DNA of 64,000 nt from Afipia clevelandensis ATCC 49720 (GTDB taxonomy: Bacteria; Pseudomonadota; Alphaproteobacteria; Rhizobiales; Xanthobacteraceae): assembly GCF_000336555.1 (NCBI RefSeq), contig NZ_KB375281.1:1468713-1532712 (forward strand). The letters are read 5' to 3'. The position numbers and the translations under genes are program-made. Every line of letters begins with the position of its first letter. The stretch's first letter is position 1. The notes beneath the pieces were generated by a model. That model saw only the letters and a list, made by a program, of their open reading frames with translations, had not been told where the DNA came from and did no database searches. Below are positions 1 through 8,700 of this stretch, piece by piece.

Positions 1-100
1 CGTTAAGCACGACAGCCCGGCGGTCTGCTCCGCACGGCACAGAAGCAAGTATCTGAATTATATCAGGTTTTTCCTGATTTCGAGCAACGCCGCAAACGGC

Positions 101-135
101 GCGGGAGCGGATGGCCATGGGCCGCCCGCTCCCGC
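101..135 (-). terminator. GC-rich hairpin downstream of the PQQ dehydrogenase
   Basis: A 10-bp perfect inverted repeat (GCGGGAGCGG with CCGCTCCCGC) lies just beyond the stop of the PQQ dehydrogenase. No T-tract follows on the minus strand, so it may stabilise the mRNA 3' end rather than act as a classic intrinsic terminator. Nothing else recognisable lies in bases 1-153. Confidence 0.4.
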
Positions 136-153
136 ATCAATTGTTCGTCCTGC

Positions 154-2331
154 TTACTTCTTCGGCCGGATCGCGTCCGCCGTTCCCTGAATGAACGCGA
201 TGATCTTGACCACATCGTCGTCACTCAATTTGCCGGTGAAATCCGGCATGCCCTTGTCCATATGCGGCCCCTTGAACACGAAGTTCTTCAGGTTCGCGAT
301 GGTCTCGGCGCCGACATAGCCAAGATTGCGGACGTTGCCGCCCTTGTCGACGCCCGGCACGCCATGACAGGTCACGCAACTGCTGACATACAGCAGCGTG
401 CCCGGGCCGACGTCGGCCGGATTGTATTTCACGCCTTCGAGCAGGTTTTCCATCTGGTACTTCGTGATCTTCGGCAAAGGAGCCTTGCCGTCCACCGCGA
501 AGGTGTAGACCGTGCCGGGATTGTCGCCTTCGGTGGCGCGTGCGGCGATGCCGAACACGCCGCCCCAACCGACCGCGACAGACACATACTGCTTGCCGTC
601 GACCATATAGGTCGAAGCCGCAGCAACGACGCCGGTGCCCGTCGGCGACTCCCAGAGCTTGTCGCCGGTCGTCGCATTGTAGGCGATGAAGCGGCCGTCA
701 GCGGTTCCCTGGAAAACGAGATTGCCGGCAGTGGTCAGCGTTCCGCCATTCCACGGCGCAACGTATTCCTGCTTCCAGGCCTCCTTCTGCTTCACCGGGT
801 CCCACGCAATAAGCCGCCCGAACGGCAGGTTCTTCGGCGGAGTCGCGTTCAGAACAAAGCCGGTGTTCCAGCCGGTATTGCCGCCGAAATCGCCGGGCTG
901 GTTGGCATTGTGCTTCCAGCCTTTTTGCGGCGTGAGGTTCAGCGGCACGCCCTGCGCGGGTAGATAGACCAGCCCGGTCATCGGATTGAACGACATCGGA
1001 TGCCAGTTGTGAGCCCCGTAAGGACCCGGGATGGCGTCCATCCCCTTTTCAGGATCGCGCGCCGCGGCAACCTCGATCGGCCGGCCATTGGCGTCGTATC
1101 CCGTCGCCCAGTTCACATCGACGAAGTTCTTCGCTGAAATGAACTTGCCGTTGGTGCGATCAATGACGAAGAAGAACCCATTCTTCGGTGCGTGAAGGAT
1201 GACCTTCCTCGGCGCGCCATCAATGTTGATGTCGGCCAGGATCATCGGCTGGGTCGAGGTATAGTCCCAGTGATCGCCCGGTGTTTCCTGATAATGCCAG
1301 ACATACTTTCCGGTGTCGGCATTCAGCGCGACAATCGATGCGAGATAGAGGTTATCGCCGCCGGCGGGACTGCGAAGATGCCGGTTCCATGGCGAACCGT
1401 TGCCTGTCCCGATATAAACGAGATTCAATTCGGGATCGAAGGTGATGGTGTCCCATGCGGTGCCGCCGCCGCCGTTGACCCAGTATTTTCCAGCCGGATC
1501 CCAGGTTTTGGCGGCCTTCTCCATCGATTCGTCTTCGTAAGGCTTCGATGGATCGCCGGGAACGATAAACCAGCGCCAGGCCTGATTACCGGTCTCTGCA
1601 TCGTAAGCGGTGACATAACCGCGCGCGCCGTATTCCGCACCGCCGTTGCCGATCACCACCTTGCCATTCACCACACGCGGCGCGCCGGTGATGGTGTAGG
1701 AATGCTCCTTGTCGAGCAGCGTATCCTTTTCCCAGACCTTCTTGCCGGTCACGGCATCAAGCGCGATCAGCCGGCCGTCATAAGCACCGACAAAAACCTT
1801 GCCCTTGTGAAGCGCGACACCGCGATTCACGACGTCGCAGCAGCCTTTGTAGCCGATGGTGCGCGGCACCTCCGGATCGTAGGTCCAGATCTTCTTGCCA
1901 GTGCGAACGTCGATCGCATGCACCACGCTCCACGAGGCCGTGACATACATGATGCCATCAACGACAACCGGCGTTGCCTCGACGCCGCGCGAGGATTCCA
2001 GATTGTACGACCAGACCAGGCCCAGATTCTTCACGTTGTCGGTGTTGATCTGTTTGAGCCTGCTGAAGCGGGTTTCGCCAAGGTCCAGACCCACGGCCGG
2101 CCAATCGTTCGACGTGGCTGCGTTGGCCTTGATCGAATTCTGATCGACGGCGGATGTCACAGCCTTGATATGTTCAGGCGACCCTTTGGCGGGCGATTGC
2201 GCCGAAGCGCCGGAAAAACCGGCGAACGCAGCAACAACAGACGCAAGAATCAAAAAACCCAGCGGTGAGCGCTGGGTTGCGGCATTTGCGGAAAATTGTC
2301 GGCGAGCAGACGGGCTGGCAAGACGGATCAT
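154..2331 (-). CDS. PQQ-dependent quinohaemoprotein alcohol dehydrogenase
   Basis: The 725-residue product is a periplasmic alcohol dehydrogenase of the methanol/ethanol PQQ family. It oxidises an alcohol with pyrroloquinoline quinone and passes electrons to a built-in cytochrome c. Visible features are an N-terminal signal peptide ending near SGASAQ, repeated beta-propeller Trp motifs (DAxTGKKVW type), a vicinal Cys-Cys (GYKGCCDVV) typical of the active site, and a C-terminal haem site CVTCH near residues 652-656 with a likely Met ligand in KGMPDF. In GDHWDYT the residue two after the putative catalytic Asp is Thr, not the Asp of lanthanide-dependent enzymes, so calcium use is inferred. The ATG at 2331 is chosen because GGAGG lies just before it and the signal peptide then follows directly; longer upstream frames lack this. 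It stands alone, and no PQQ biosynthesis gene is in view. Confidence 0.9.
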   Translation of the reverse strand: MIRLASPSARRQFSANAATQRSPLGFLILASVVAAFAGFSGASAQSPAKGSPEHIKAVTSAVDQNSIKANAATSNDWPAVGLDLGETRFSRLKQINTDNVKNLGLVWSYNLESSRGVEATPVVVDGIMYVTASWSVVHAIDVRTGKKIWTYDPEVPRTIGYKGCCDVVNRGVALHKGKVFVGAYDGRLIALDAVTGKKVWEKDTLLDKEHSYTITGAPRVVNGKVVIGNGGAEYGARGYVTAYDAETGNQAWRWFIVPGDPSKPYEDESMEKAAKTWDPAGKYWVNGGGGTAWDTITFDPELNLVYIGTGNGSPWNRHLRSPAGGDNLYLASIVALNADTGKYVWHYQETPGDHWDYTSTQPMILADINIDGAPRKVILHAPKNGFFFVIDRTNGKFISAKNFVDVNWATGYDANGRPIEVAAARDPEKGMDAIPGPYGAHNWHPMSFNPMTGLVYLPAQGVPLNLTPQKGWKHNANQPGDFGGNTGWNTGFVLNATPPKNLPFGRLIAWDPVKQKEAWKQEYVAPWNGGTLTTAGNLVFQGTADGRFIAYNATTGDKLWESPTGTGVVAAASTYMVDGKQYVSVAVGWGGVFGIAARATEGDNPGTVYTFAVDGKAPLPKITKYQMENLLEGVKYNPADVGPGTLLYVSSCVTCHGVPGVDKGGNVRNLGYVGAETIANLKNFVFKGPHMDKGMPDFTGKLSDDDVVKIIAFIQGTADAIRPKK

Positions 2332-2438
2332 GCATTCCTCCCATGGCCTCTCACGGGCCTGAGCGAATGTTAGACTCAATCCAAAGTCCGTCAACGAAAC
2401 CATGTTGCGCAATGCAGCGAACGCCAGTGCATCGTGCA

Positions 2439-2451
2439 GTGCATGATGCAC
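2439..2451. promoter_or_regulatory. Palindrome upstream of the PQQ dehydrogenase
   Basis: GTGCATGATGCAC is a perfect odd palindrome about 110 bases upstream of the dehydrogenase start, and another GTGCAT half-site lies 11 bases before it. It is a candidate operator; no cognate regulator is adjacent. Confidence 0.3.
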
Positions 2452-2598
2452 ACGAGAGCGAGACAAAATTAGCAAGAGATGTTTTCAAACAAGCGATTGA
2501 GAATGAGACTGGCGTGACAAACCTCGTCGCAAAAGATTGGTTTCATGATCATTTTCGGGGTGGATTTCAGGCTGCCATTGGCTATGGTGCGCCCCTCA

Positions 2599-2675
2599 GC
2601 GCTCCTAGCTCAGCTGGATAGAGCATCGGATTTCGATTCCGAGGGTCGGGAGTTCGAATCTCTCGGAGCGCGCCA
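2599..2675 (+). tRNA. tRNA-Arg (anticodon UCG)
   Basis: The 77-base gene folds as a full cloverleaf. A 7-bp acceptor stem pairs GCGCTCC with GGAGCGC. The D-arm contains AGCTGGATA, and the anticodon stem TCGGA/TCCGA encloses loop TTTCGAT with anticodon TCG at 2633-2635. The T-arm carries TTCGAAT, and CCA is encoded at 2673-2675. It should read CGA arginine codons. No integrase or att-like duplication was seen next to it. Confidence 0.95.
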
Positions 2676-2926
2676 ATCCCCTCAAAAAGAGCGTCTCGCA
2701 GCATCCGCGACGACGCACGCCTGACCGATCCGACTTGCCGAGGACCACGCCGGCCCTGCCCGCGCCCCCAATTATGACAATCATAAGTCGATGATGGGAA
2801 TTGCAAGTCGGCAAATGTTTCGGCATGGCTTGCGACGTATTGCACTGCGGTTTCCGCAAATATGCGCTTCAGCCGAATCGGAACGCCGAGCTATTTGGAA
2901 CGGACGTCCAACGTCGGGAGAAAACG

Positions 2927-4309
2927 GTGAGCATCGAGGGACTTCTGCCGTCAAATGCCGAGCACAGGTTTTATCAGGGCCTTGCCGCGACCTGCGTCGC
3001 CAATTGCCTGCAGGCGGCCAACTTCCTGTCTGATCGCTTTCTTCGACGCGCCTATTATGCACCGGCAAGGATCGAGGAGCTTTACCGCAACTCAATGAAC
3101 AGTGCGTTCTCCGCGCGGGAAGCATTTCTGGTCACCGGCGCACCACATGCTTCGGCCTATTATCCGCGCGACTTCGCCTGGTTCTATCCCGACGTTCTCG
3201 ACCCGCAGACCATTATCGATTCACAGGACGCAGCCCGCCGAATTCATCTCCTTGAAAAAAGCATCCGGCTGATGTTGAACGCCGTGCGTTCCGGCATCGT
3301 TACGACGACGCTCATTCCGGTGAAGCGCAATCGCTACATCGGCGCCAACTATTTCGCCCAGCCCTCCGACACGCTTCTCGGCGTGCAGACCGGCCTGGAG
3401 CAGATGATTCGCGCCGACCTGCGCATCTCATCCTTTGCGGACATGGCAATTGCCGCCGAAACCGGCCGCTCGTTGCTGGGCGAGTATCGCGCCGATCTGA
3501 AGACATCGGTGCTCGGCCTCGCGCGAAGTCTCAAACCTTATGAGGGCAACGGAATCCGCACCCTGCTTTGCGACGTCCGCGCGCCTCGTTCGGCGGCAAC
3601 CGATACCCGCGCGGAACGATTGCGCTTCGTCACCAATGCGAGCGTTTACGCGACCTTCCAGCAGAGCATCCGGCTTGGCATCGTTGATGAAAGCGAGCTG
3701 GCGGCAGCTCTCGGGCGCGACCTTGCGCAGTACAAGTCCGAGTTGCTTCACCTGTTCGGCCGTGACGGCTACATCCGGCATAGTCTGGATTGCGTCGCGG
3801 AAGCCCCTGCCTTCTCCATCGCGCTCGATTTCGTCAATGTGCAGCACGGATTCTGGGATTTCAGGAACGAGACGGAGCGCGCGCTGTTCAGCGCGACCAC
3901 CGACCTGATCCTCGCCGAGCCACGCTTCCGGATTCCCGAGACCTTCCACTTTTTCGTCTCGGCGGATAATCCGCGCAAGAAACTGATCCACCGGATCGCC
4001 ACGCCGTCCTATCAAGGCCGGTCGGCTTGGCCGACATTCAATGTCGAATTCGCCGACCGAATGCTCGAACACGATGAATTCTCCGGTGCCGAAAGATACC
4101 GGCCCTACGCCCGCGAAATCCTGCGTCATATCCATCAAGCGACCGAAACGCATGGCGGGTATCAGGAACTGCTATCGGAAAACGGCCTCCAGTACCGCAC
4201 ATGGGCCTATCGCGGCGCCATCGCGCATTCCTGGTTTCCGCGTTTCCTGAGTGTATGGAGCCGCGCCTTCAATGCACCGCTGATCGACTGGTCCCAGCCG
4301 TCATTGTGA
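2927..4309 (+). CDS. Six-hairpin (alpha/alpha barrel) glycosidase-like protein
   Basis: This 460-residue protein has no signal peptide and resembles cytoplasmic six-hairpin glycosidase-type (alpha/alpha) barrels. Motifs suggesting this fold are YYPRDFAWFYPD near the N-terminus, GANYFAQPSDTLL, TPSYQGRSAWPTFNVEFA and a late TWAYRGAIAHSWFPRFLSVW. The Trp- and Asp-rich patches would line a sugar-binding cleft, but the exact GH family and substrate are not recognised. The GTG start at 2927 is preceded by GGGAG at good spacing; an in-frame ATG at 2801 has no such site. Its last 9 bases overlap the 3' end of the convergent LysR gene. It starts about 250 bases after the tRNA, and the gap holds nothing recognisable. 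Confidence 0.6.
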   Translation: MSIEGLLPSNAEHRFYQGLAATCVANCLQAANFLSDRFLRRAYYAPARIEELYRNSMNSAFSAREAFLVTGAPHASAYYPRDFAWFYPDVLDPQTIIDSQDAARRIHLLEKSIRLMLNAVRSGIVTTTLIPVKRNRYIGANYFAQPSDTLLGVQTGLEQMIRADLRISSFADMAIAAETGRSLLGEYRADLKTSVLGLARSLKPYEGNGIRTLLCDVRAPRSAATDTRAERLRFVTNASVYATFQQSIRLGIVDESELAAALGRDLAQYKSELLHLFGRDGYIRHSLDCVAEAPAFSIALDFVNVQHGFWDFRNETERALFSATTDLILAEPRFRIPETFHFFVSADNPRKKLIHRIATPSYQGRSAWPTFNVEFADRMLEHDEFSGAERYRPYAREILRHIHQATETHGGYQELLSENGLQYRTWAYRGAIAHSWFPRFLSVWSRAFNAPLIDWSQPSL

Positions 4310-5200
4310 TTGCGGGGCTGTGGTCCGCGCAATCATCTGCCCAAGTTCTTCAAAATGCCGTTTGCGCGGCGAGCTTCTGCGCCACGCCAGCCCGATCACC
4401 CGCTGCGGCTCCGGATCGGCAAACCGCATCAGGCGAATGTCGCCTCGCCTGCTCTCAAGCGGCACGGCAAGCTCCGGCAACAGTGTCATGCCAAGACCGT
4501 TCGCCACCATCTGCACCAGTGTCGACAGGCTCGACGCCCCGAATGTGTTGATGTTTTCGATCCGCCGCAGGCTGCAGAACGCCAGCGCCTGCTCGCGCAT
4601 GCAGTGCCCTTCTTCCAGCAACAGCAGCTTTTCCCCCTCGAGCAGATCGGGCGTGGCCTTCACGCGGTTCGACATGCGGTGAGATGCCGCCATCGCCAGC
4701 AGGAAGCGGTCATCGAACAGACGGACCGTCTCGATGTCGGGATGTTCGACCGGCAGCGCGAGCAGCAGCACATCGAGCTGCCCGTCGAGAAGTTCGCTCA
4801 ACAGCGACTGGGTCTGGCTTTCGCGAATATGCAGATCCAGATCGGGAAACGCATCGCGCACCATGGGCAGAAGCTGCGGCAGAATGTACGGCGCCACCGA
4901 CGGGATCACCCCGAGACCAAGCGGTCCGGCGAGCACGTTTCCCTGCTGGCGTGCGACATCGACAATATCACGCACATCCGCGAGCACCCGCGCGGCGCGT
5001 TCGGCGATTTCCCTGCCGCTTTCCGTCAGCATCACGCCGCTGCGGCCGCGCTCCAGAAGCTGGACGCCGAGGAACTTCTCAAGCTCCTGAATCTGCATCG
5101 ACAGCGCCGGCTGGGTGACGGCGCAATGCTCCGCGGCCTTGCCGAAGTGGCGCGACCGGGCGACCGCATCGAAATACTTGAGCTGCTTGAGCGAGACCAT
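4301..5200 (-). CDS. oxyR: OxyR-type LysR regulator, hydrogen peroxide sensing
   Basis: The 299-residue LysR-family regulator has an N-terminal winged helix-turn-helix (residues about 1-60, with AAEHCAVTQPALSMQIQELE) and a C-terminal effector domain. Two cysteines fall at residues 200 and 209 in EEGHCMREQALAFC, matching the peroxide-reactive pair (199/208) of OxyR. That makes OxyR the best assignment. It would activate catalase and alkyl hydroperoxide reductase genes, none of which is in view. The stop codon lies inside the convergent glycosidase-like gene. A palindrome begins at the base next to the start codon, suggesting autoregulation. Confidence 0.88.
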   Translation of the reverse strand: MVSLKQLKYFDAVARSRHFGKAAEHCAVTQPALSMQIQELEKFLGVQLLERGRSGVMLTESGREIAERAARVLADVRDIVDVARQQGNVLAGPLGLGVIPSVAPYILPQLLPMVRDAFPDLDLHIRESQTQSLLSELLDGQLDVLLLALPVEHPDIETVRLFDDRFLLAMAASHRMSNRVKATPDLLEGEKLLLLEEGHCMREQALAFCSLRRIENINTFGASSLSTLVQMVANGLGMTLLPELAVPLESRRGDIRLMRFADPEPQRVIGLAWRRSSPRKRHFEELGQMIARTTAPQSQ

Positions 5201-5225
5201 GTTGGATCAATTTTTCTTATCCAAC
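5201..5225. promoter_or_regulatory. LysR-type palindrome adjoining the oxyR start codon
   Basis: GTTGGAT-N11-ATCCAAC is a perfect 7-bp inverted repeat with an AT-rich 11-base spacer, the usual spacing of LysR boxes. It covers the ribosome-binding region of oxyR, so binding would repress its own gene. Assignment to OxyR is by position only. Confidence 0.5.
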
Positions 5226-5283
5226 TATGTCATTAATCCGGCCGCAGCTAATTGAAAAGCATTCTCTGAGCAACAGCCAGCGT

Positions 5284-6075
5284 TCAGGTCGCGTTGCCGT
5301 CCCTGCTCCACAAAGCCGCAACGATGGCATCCAGCCCGTCCGTCAGGGCGGCCGGCCCGGGCTGCAGGATCAGCGGAGATTTGATTTCGACAATCCGGTT
5401 ATCGCGGACGGCGGCAATGGTGCCCCATCCGGGCCGCTGGCGAATTTTGGCGGGCACGACCTTCTTTCCGCACCAGGAGGCAAGGATGACATCCGGATTG
5501 GCCGCCGCCACCGCGCCGGGCGCAACAATGCGATCCTTCGCGGCCTTCGCCTTTGCAAGTTGCGGAAAGACGTCCTCACCGCCCGCGATAACGATCAGTT
5601 CCGACACCCAGCCGATACCGCTGATCAGCGGATCGTCCCATTCCTCGAAATAGACACGCGGACGGCTGAAGCGCTTCACCGACGCAATCTGCGCAAGGCG
5701 CTGCTCGAATTGCGTCGCCAGCTCATCTGCCTTTGCGGATTCGCCGATCAATCCGCCGAGCGTGCGGATCATCGCCAGAATTCCGGCAATGTCGCGCTGG
5801 TTGAAAACATGAACCGCGACGCCTGCGCGCACCAGATCGGCCACGATATCGGCCTGCAGGTCGGAGAACGCCAGAACCAGATGGGGATCGAGCGCCAGAA
5901 TTTTCGGCACATCCGCCGAAATGAACGCCGAGACCCGCGGCTTCTCGCGCCGGACCTGCGGCGGCCGCACGGCATAACCCGAGACGCCGACAATGCGATC
6001 CTGCTCACCGAGCAGGTACAGCGTCTCGACCGTCTCTTCGGTCAGGCACACGATCCGTTGTGGTGGAAATGTCAT
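5284..6075 (-). CDS. BtuF/TroA-like periplasmic-binding-fold protein
   Basis: The 263-residue protein has the two-lobed helical-backbone binding fold of cobalamin, haem and siderophore binding proteins. It opens with PQRIVCLTEETVETLYLLGE, followed by IVGVSGYAVRPP, then ILALDPHLVLAFSDLQADI, and ends with a NPDVILASWCGKK segment. The start used has no signal peptide, so it may be cytosolic or mis-started; longer in-frame starts run into the next gene. No ABC permease or ATPase is nearby, so the ligand (cobalamin-like by resemblance) is uncertain. Related stand-alone proteins are often annotated as cobalamin-binding. Confidence 0.65.
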   Translation of the reverse strand: MTFPPQRIVCLTEETVETLYLLGEQDRIVGVSGYAVRPPQVRREKPRVSAFISADVPKILALDPHLVLAFSDLQADIVADLVRAGVAVHVFNQRDIAGILAMIRTLGGLIGESAKADELATQFEQRLAQIASVKRFSRPRVYFEEWDDPLISGIGWVSELIVIAGGEDVFPQLAKAKAAKDRIVAPGAVAAANPDVILASWCGKKVVPAKIRQRPGWGTIAAVRDNRIVEIKSPLILQPGPAALTDGLDAIVAALWSRDGNAT

Positions 6076-6112
6076 CAACGATCTCAACAGATCTGAATGC
6101 GGCGGTACCTGA

Positions 6113-6889
6113 CTAGGCCGCCGCCGCGCTCGTGCCAATGCGCCCAATGCCGGGTATCTTGATCGCGGGACGGCGGATGTCGATGCCGAGAACGGCACCC
6201 AGCACATTCAGTTCCACACCTTCCAGCCAGCCAACGGTGATCCCGAGATATCCGCCCAGCGTCGCGCGTACACCGGTGCCGGAGGGCGTGCGGCCAAACC
6301 ACGCGCCATCATAAGGAAAGTCCTTCCCGATTGCTGTGGGCGGCAGCACGGCCTGCGTTTCAGGGACGGCGTCAATAATCGCTGCAACGAATGTATTCGA
6401 GTTCGGGCCGGGCCAGGCTCGATAGTCGCCGAGATTGCGATACTTGTAGCTCTCGATTGCCGCCTTGATTTTCGGTATCAGAAGCGATGCGCGCTCGCCG
6501 TCGGCGCGGAACACTTCCTCGGGGACCTGCCCGAACCAGCGTCCGTCCGCCACAAATCCGTTCACGCGAATCGGCTCACCCCATGCCGTATAGTCGTAAC
6601 GGCTGTAGCGCGAGGCCCCCTGCTCCTTGAACACAATCCAGGAATGCACGGCGACGATGCCGCGCCAGCGAACCGTGCGCGCGGCATAGATGCGAACGGC
6701 GGCTTCAGGATGCTTCGCAGCGTCTGGCAAAACGCCGGCGCTGGAGCGATCGGCAGCATACCAGTTGGCCGAAGCCCGATCACTGACGAAATAGGATGCG
6801 GCGGAGACGCCGATGGGTGCGAACAGAAGAACCAGAAACGCAGCCAGAATCATCTTCCACAATCTCATCGGACACCATGAGAAACGCAT
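6113..6889 (-). CDS. DUF3750 domain protein
   Basis: The 259-residue product has an N-terminal hydrophobic segment (MILAAFLVLLFAPIGVSAAS) and then the DUF3750 signature: VRIYAARTVRW, VHSWIVFKEQ, WPGPNSNTFVAAI and LPPTAIGKDF. The domain's function is unknown. The segment suggests export or anchoring in the inner membrane. ATG 6889 is preferred because AGG lies upstream and it clears the NUDIX gene; ATG 6868 is possible. It is the last gene but one of the minus-strand run and probably has no direct part in the catabolic steps. Confidence 0.75.
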   Translation of the reverse strand: MRFSWCPMRLWKMILAAFLVLLFAPIGVSAASYFVSDRASANWYAADRSSAGVLPDAAKHPEAAVRIYAARTVRWRGIVAVHSWIVFKEQGASRYSRYDYTAWGEPIRVNGFVADGRWFGQVPEEVFRADGERASLLIPKIKAAIESYKYRNLGDYRAWPGPNSNTFVAAIIDAVPETQAVLPPTAIGKDFPYDGAWFGRTPSGTGVRATLGGYLGITVGWLEGVELNVLGAVLGIDIRRPAIKIPGIGRIGTSAAAA

Positions 6890-6944
6890 ATTGCGTACCT
6901 GAGGATGGTGATCCAAGGCGGTGGATTCAATGGGCCGGAAGGCG

Positions 6945-7757
6945 TCAGGGCCGCGCGACGTCGAAGACATCGCCGTCATATCCCGCTTCAAGCGGAATGC
7001 GCAGGCGCGTGGTTCCGTCCGCATTGCGGCTGATCTCAGGCACCACGGTCACGACAGACATCGTGCGGGCGTGGTTCATCGCCGCCTGCGCGGTGCCCAG
7101 CTTGTCGAGCTTGATCAGGTTGCGGATGGTCGGAAACGGAAGATTGTAACGTCCTGATTCTGCTGCTTCGAGCGCTGCCTTCGGCGACAGCCAGACCGAA
7201 TCCACCGACTCCTTCCCGTCATGTTTGCCGACCTGATCGGGCGGCGCGAGCGCCAGCAGGAAATGCGTGTCGAAACGCTTCGGCAGCTTCACCGGCGTGA
7301 TCCAGTGCGCGAACAGCGCCAGGAGATCGATCGCCGGGACGAGATCATGCTGTCGCAGGATGTCCGCGAAACTGACCTTGCCTTCGTCAAGCGCCTCGCG
7401 TTGCGCGCCCAGCGCATCAGCTTTCTCCGCGGACACCAGCGCGGACGATCCCCGTGGACGCGCCAGAAGAATTCCGCTTTCCTCGAAGGTCTCGCGGATG
7501 CCACCGATGCGGATCGCCGCCGTGTCGATATCGAGACCGCCTCGGTCGCCGACCAGCGCCGGATCGGCCGCGACTTCCCGGTCGTTCGGATCCATGCTGC
7601 CGCCCGGAAACACCAGCGCGCCGGAGCTGAACTCGATCTGGCGATTTCGCTGCACCATGAAAATTTCCATACCGCCGCCCGCTTCGCGCAACAGCAGCAC
7701 GGTGGATGCGACACGCAGGGCCTTCGACGGATCGGGAACGCTCATGGTGCTGCTCAT
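6945..7757 (-). CDS. NUDIX hydrolase
   Basis: The 270-residue protein carries a NUDIX box read as IGGIRETFEESGILLARP, with the REx2EExG core. Upstream is VFPGGSMDPND, and a long insertion sits before the box as in NUDT19-like acyl-CoA or nucleotide diphosphatases. It should hydrolyse a nucleoside diphosphate linked to another group; in this acyl-CoA context CoA or acyl-CoA is a fair guess. The start ATG overlaps the TGA of the preceding DapA-like gene (TGATG), so the two are probably translationally coupled. A second in-frame ATG lies four codons later. Confidence 0.8.
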   Translation of the reverse strand: MSSTMSVPDPSKALRVASTVLLLREAGGGMEIFMVQRNRQIEFSSGALVFPGGSMDPNDREVAADPALVGDRGGLDIDTAAIRIGGIRETFEESGILLARPRGSSALVSAEKADALGAQREALDEGKVSFADILRQHDLVPAIDLLALFAHWITPVKLPKRFDTHFLLALAPPDQVGKHDGKESVDSVWLSPKAALEAAESGRYNLPFPTIRNLIKLDKLGTAQAAMNHARTMSVVTVVPEISRNADGTTRLRIPLEAGYDGDVFDVARP

Positions 7758-8689
7758 CAGATGTTGGCCCGCTTGTCGAAACGTGCAACGCGGGACAGAA
7801 GATAATCCACTTCGCTGCGCGCCAGCGCGCTCATGCTCGATCCCGGCTTGCGCTGCGCATCGGAGGCGATCTTGCCGCGCTTCTTGAGCACATATTTGCG
7901 CACCGCCAGGCCCACGCCGGGCTGCTGCTCGTAGCGAATCAGCGGAAGATGCGCGTCGAACAGGTCGTGCGCGGCATCGCGCTTGCCCGCCTTGGACAGA
8001 TTGACCACGTCCACCAGCATGTCCGGGAAGGCGTAGCCGGTCATGGCGCCATCGACGCCCCGCTCCATCTCGAAATCGAGGAACAGGCCGCCGTTGCCAA
8101 CCAGAATGGAAAGCGGACGCAGCGAACCGTCCTTCTGGAAACCGCGCAACGCCGAAATCTTTTCCAGCCCCGGCCAATCCTCGTGCTTGAGCATCACGCA
8201 GGACGGACTGTCCATCACGATCTTGCGGATGACCGATGGCGTCATCACCACCGTCAGCGTCAACGGATAGTCTTGAAGCACCCACGGAATGTCGCTGCCG
8301 ATGGCTTCGCTCGCCTGCCGGAAATAGCCGGTGATCTGCTCGTCGGTGCGTAGATGCGGCGGCGGCGCGATCATCACGGCGGCGGCACCCGCGTCCATCG
8401 AGGCTTGCGCCAGCCTGCGCATCTGGGCGAAGCCCGGCGCGGAGACGCCGACGATGATCTGCTTGTCCTTCGCGCGCTTGATGAAGCGGGTCGCGACCTG
8501 CAGCGATTCATCCGCCTCCATCTTCGGCGCTTCGCCGAGAATGCCGAGCACGGTGACGCCGTTGCATCCCACCTCGGCATAGAAATCCGTCAGCCGATCG
8601 ATGGAGTCGAAATCGATGCGGCCATCGTCAAAAAACGGGGTCGGTGCAATGGCGAACGTGCCGCTCGCCTCGGAGGTCAGCTTCATCAT
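7757..8689 (-). CDS. Dihydrodipicolinate synthase family aldolase/lyase
   Basis: The 310-residue TIM-barrel protein belongs to the DapA/N-acetylneuraminate lyase superfamily of class I, Schiff-base-forming lyases. GILGEAPKM replaces the usual GTTGE loop. The Tyr of VLQDYPLT and the Lys of VMLKHEDWPGL fit the catalytic Tyr and Schiff-base Lys. The C-terminus is extended beyond the barrel. The departure from GTTGE and the catabolic context argue against lysine synthesis; a retro-aldol or hydratase-aldolase step is more likely (inference). It is coupled to the NUDIX gene by TGATG. Confidence 0.75.
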   Translation of the reverse strand: MMKLTSEASGTFAIAPTPFFDDGRIDFDSIDRLTDFYAEVGCNGVTVLGILGEAPKMEADESLQVATRFIKRAKDKQIIVGVSAPGFAQMRRLAQASMDAGAAAVMIAPPPHLRTDEQITGYFRQASEAIGSDIPWVLQDYPLTLTVVMTPSVIRKIVMDSPSCVMLKHEDWPGLEKISALRGFQKDGSLRPLSILVGNGGLFLDFEMERGVDGAMTGYAFPDMLVDVVNLSKAGKRDAAHDLFDAHLPLIRYEQQPGVGLAVRKYVLKKRGKIASDAQRKPGSSMSALARSEVDYLLSRVARFDKRANI

Positions 8690-8700
8690 GGTTTCCGGAA

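Noticed and set aside
2599-2926. Integration site for a mobile element at tRNA-Arg
   Set aside because: No integrase and no repeat of the tRNA 3' end were seen.
7757-8285. Upstream extension of the NUDIX gene to 8285
   Set aside because: Would lie inside the DapA-like gene; the TGATG overlap at 7757 marks the start.
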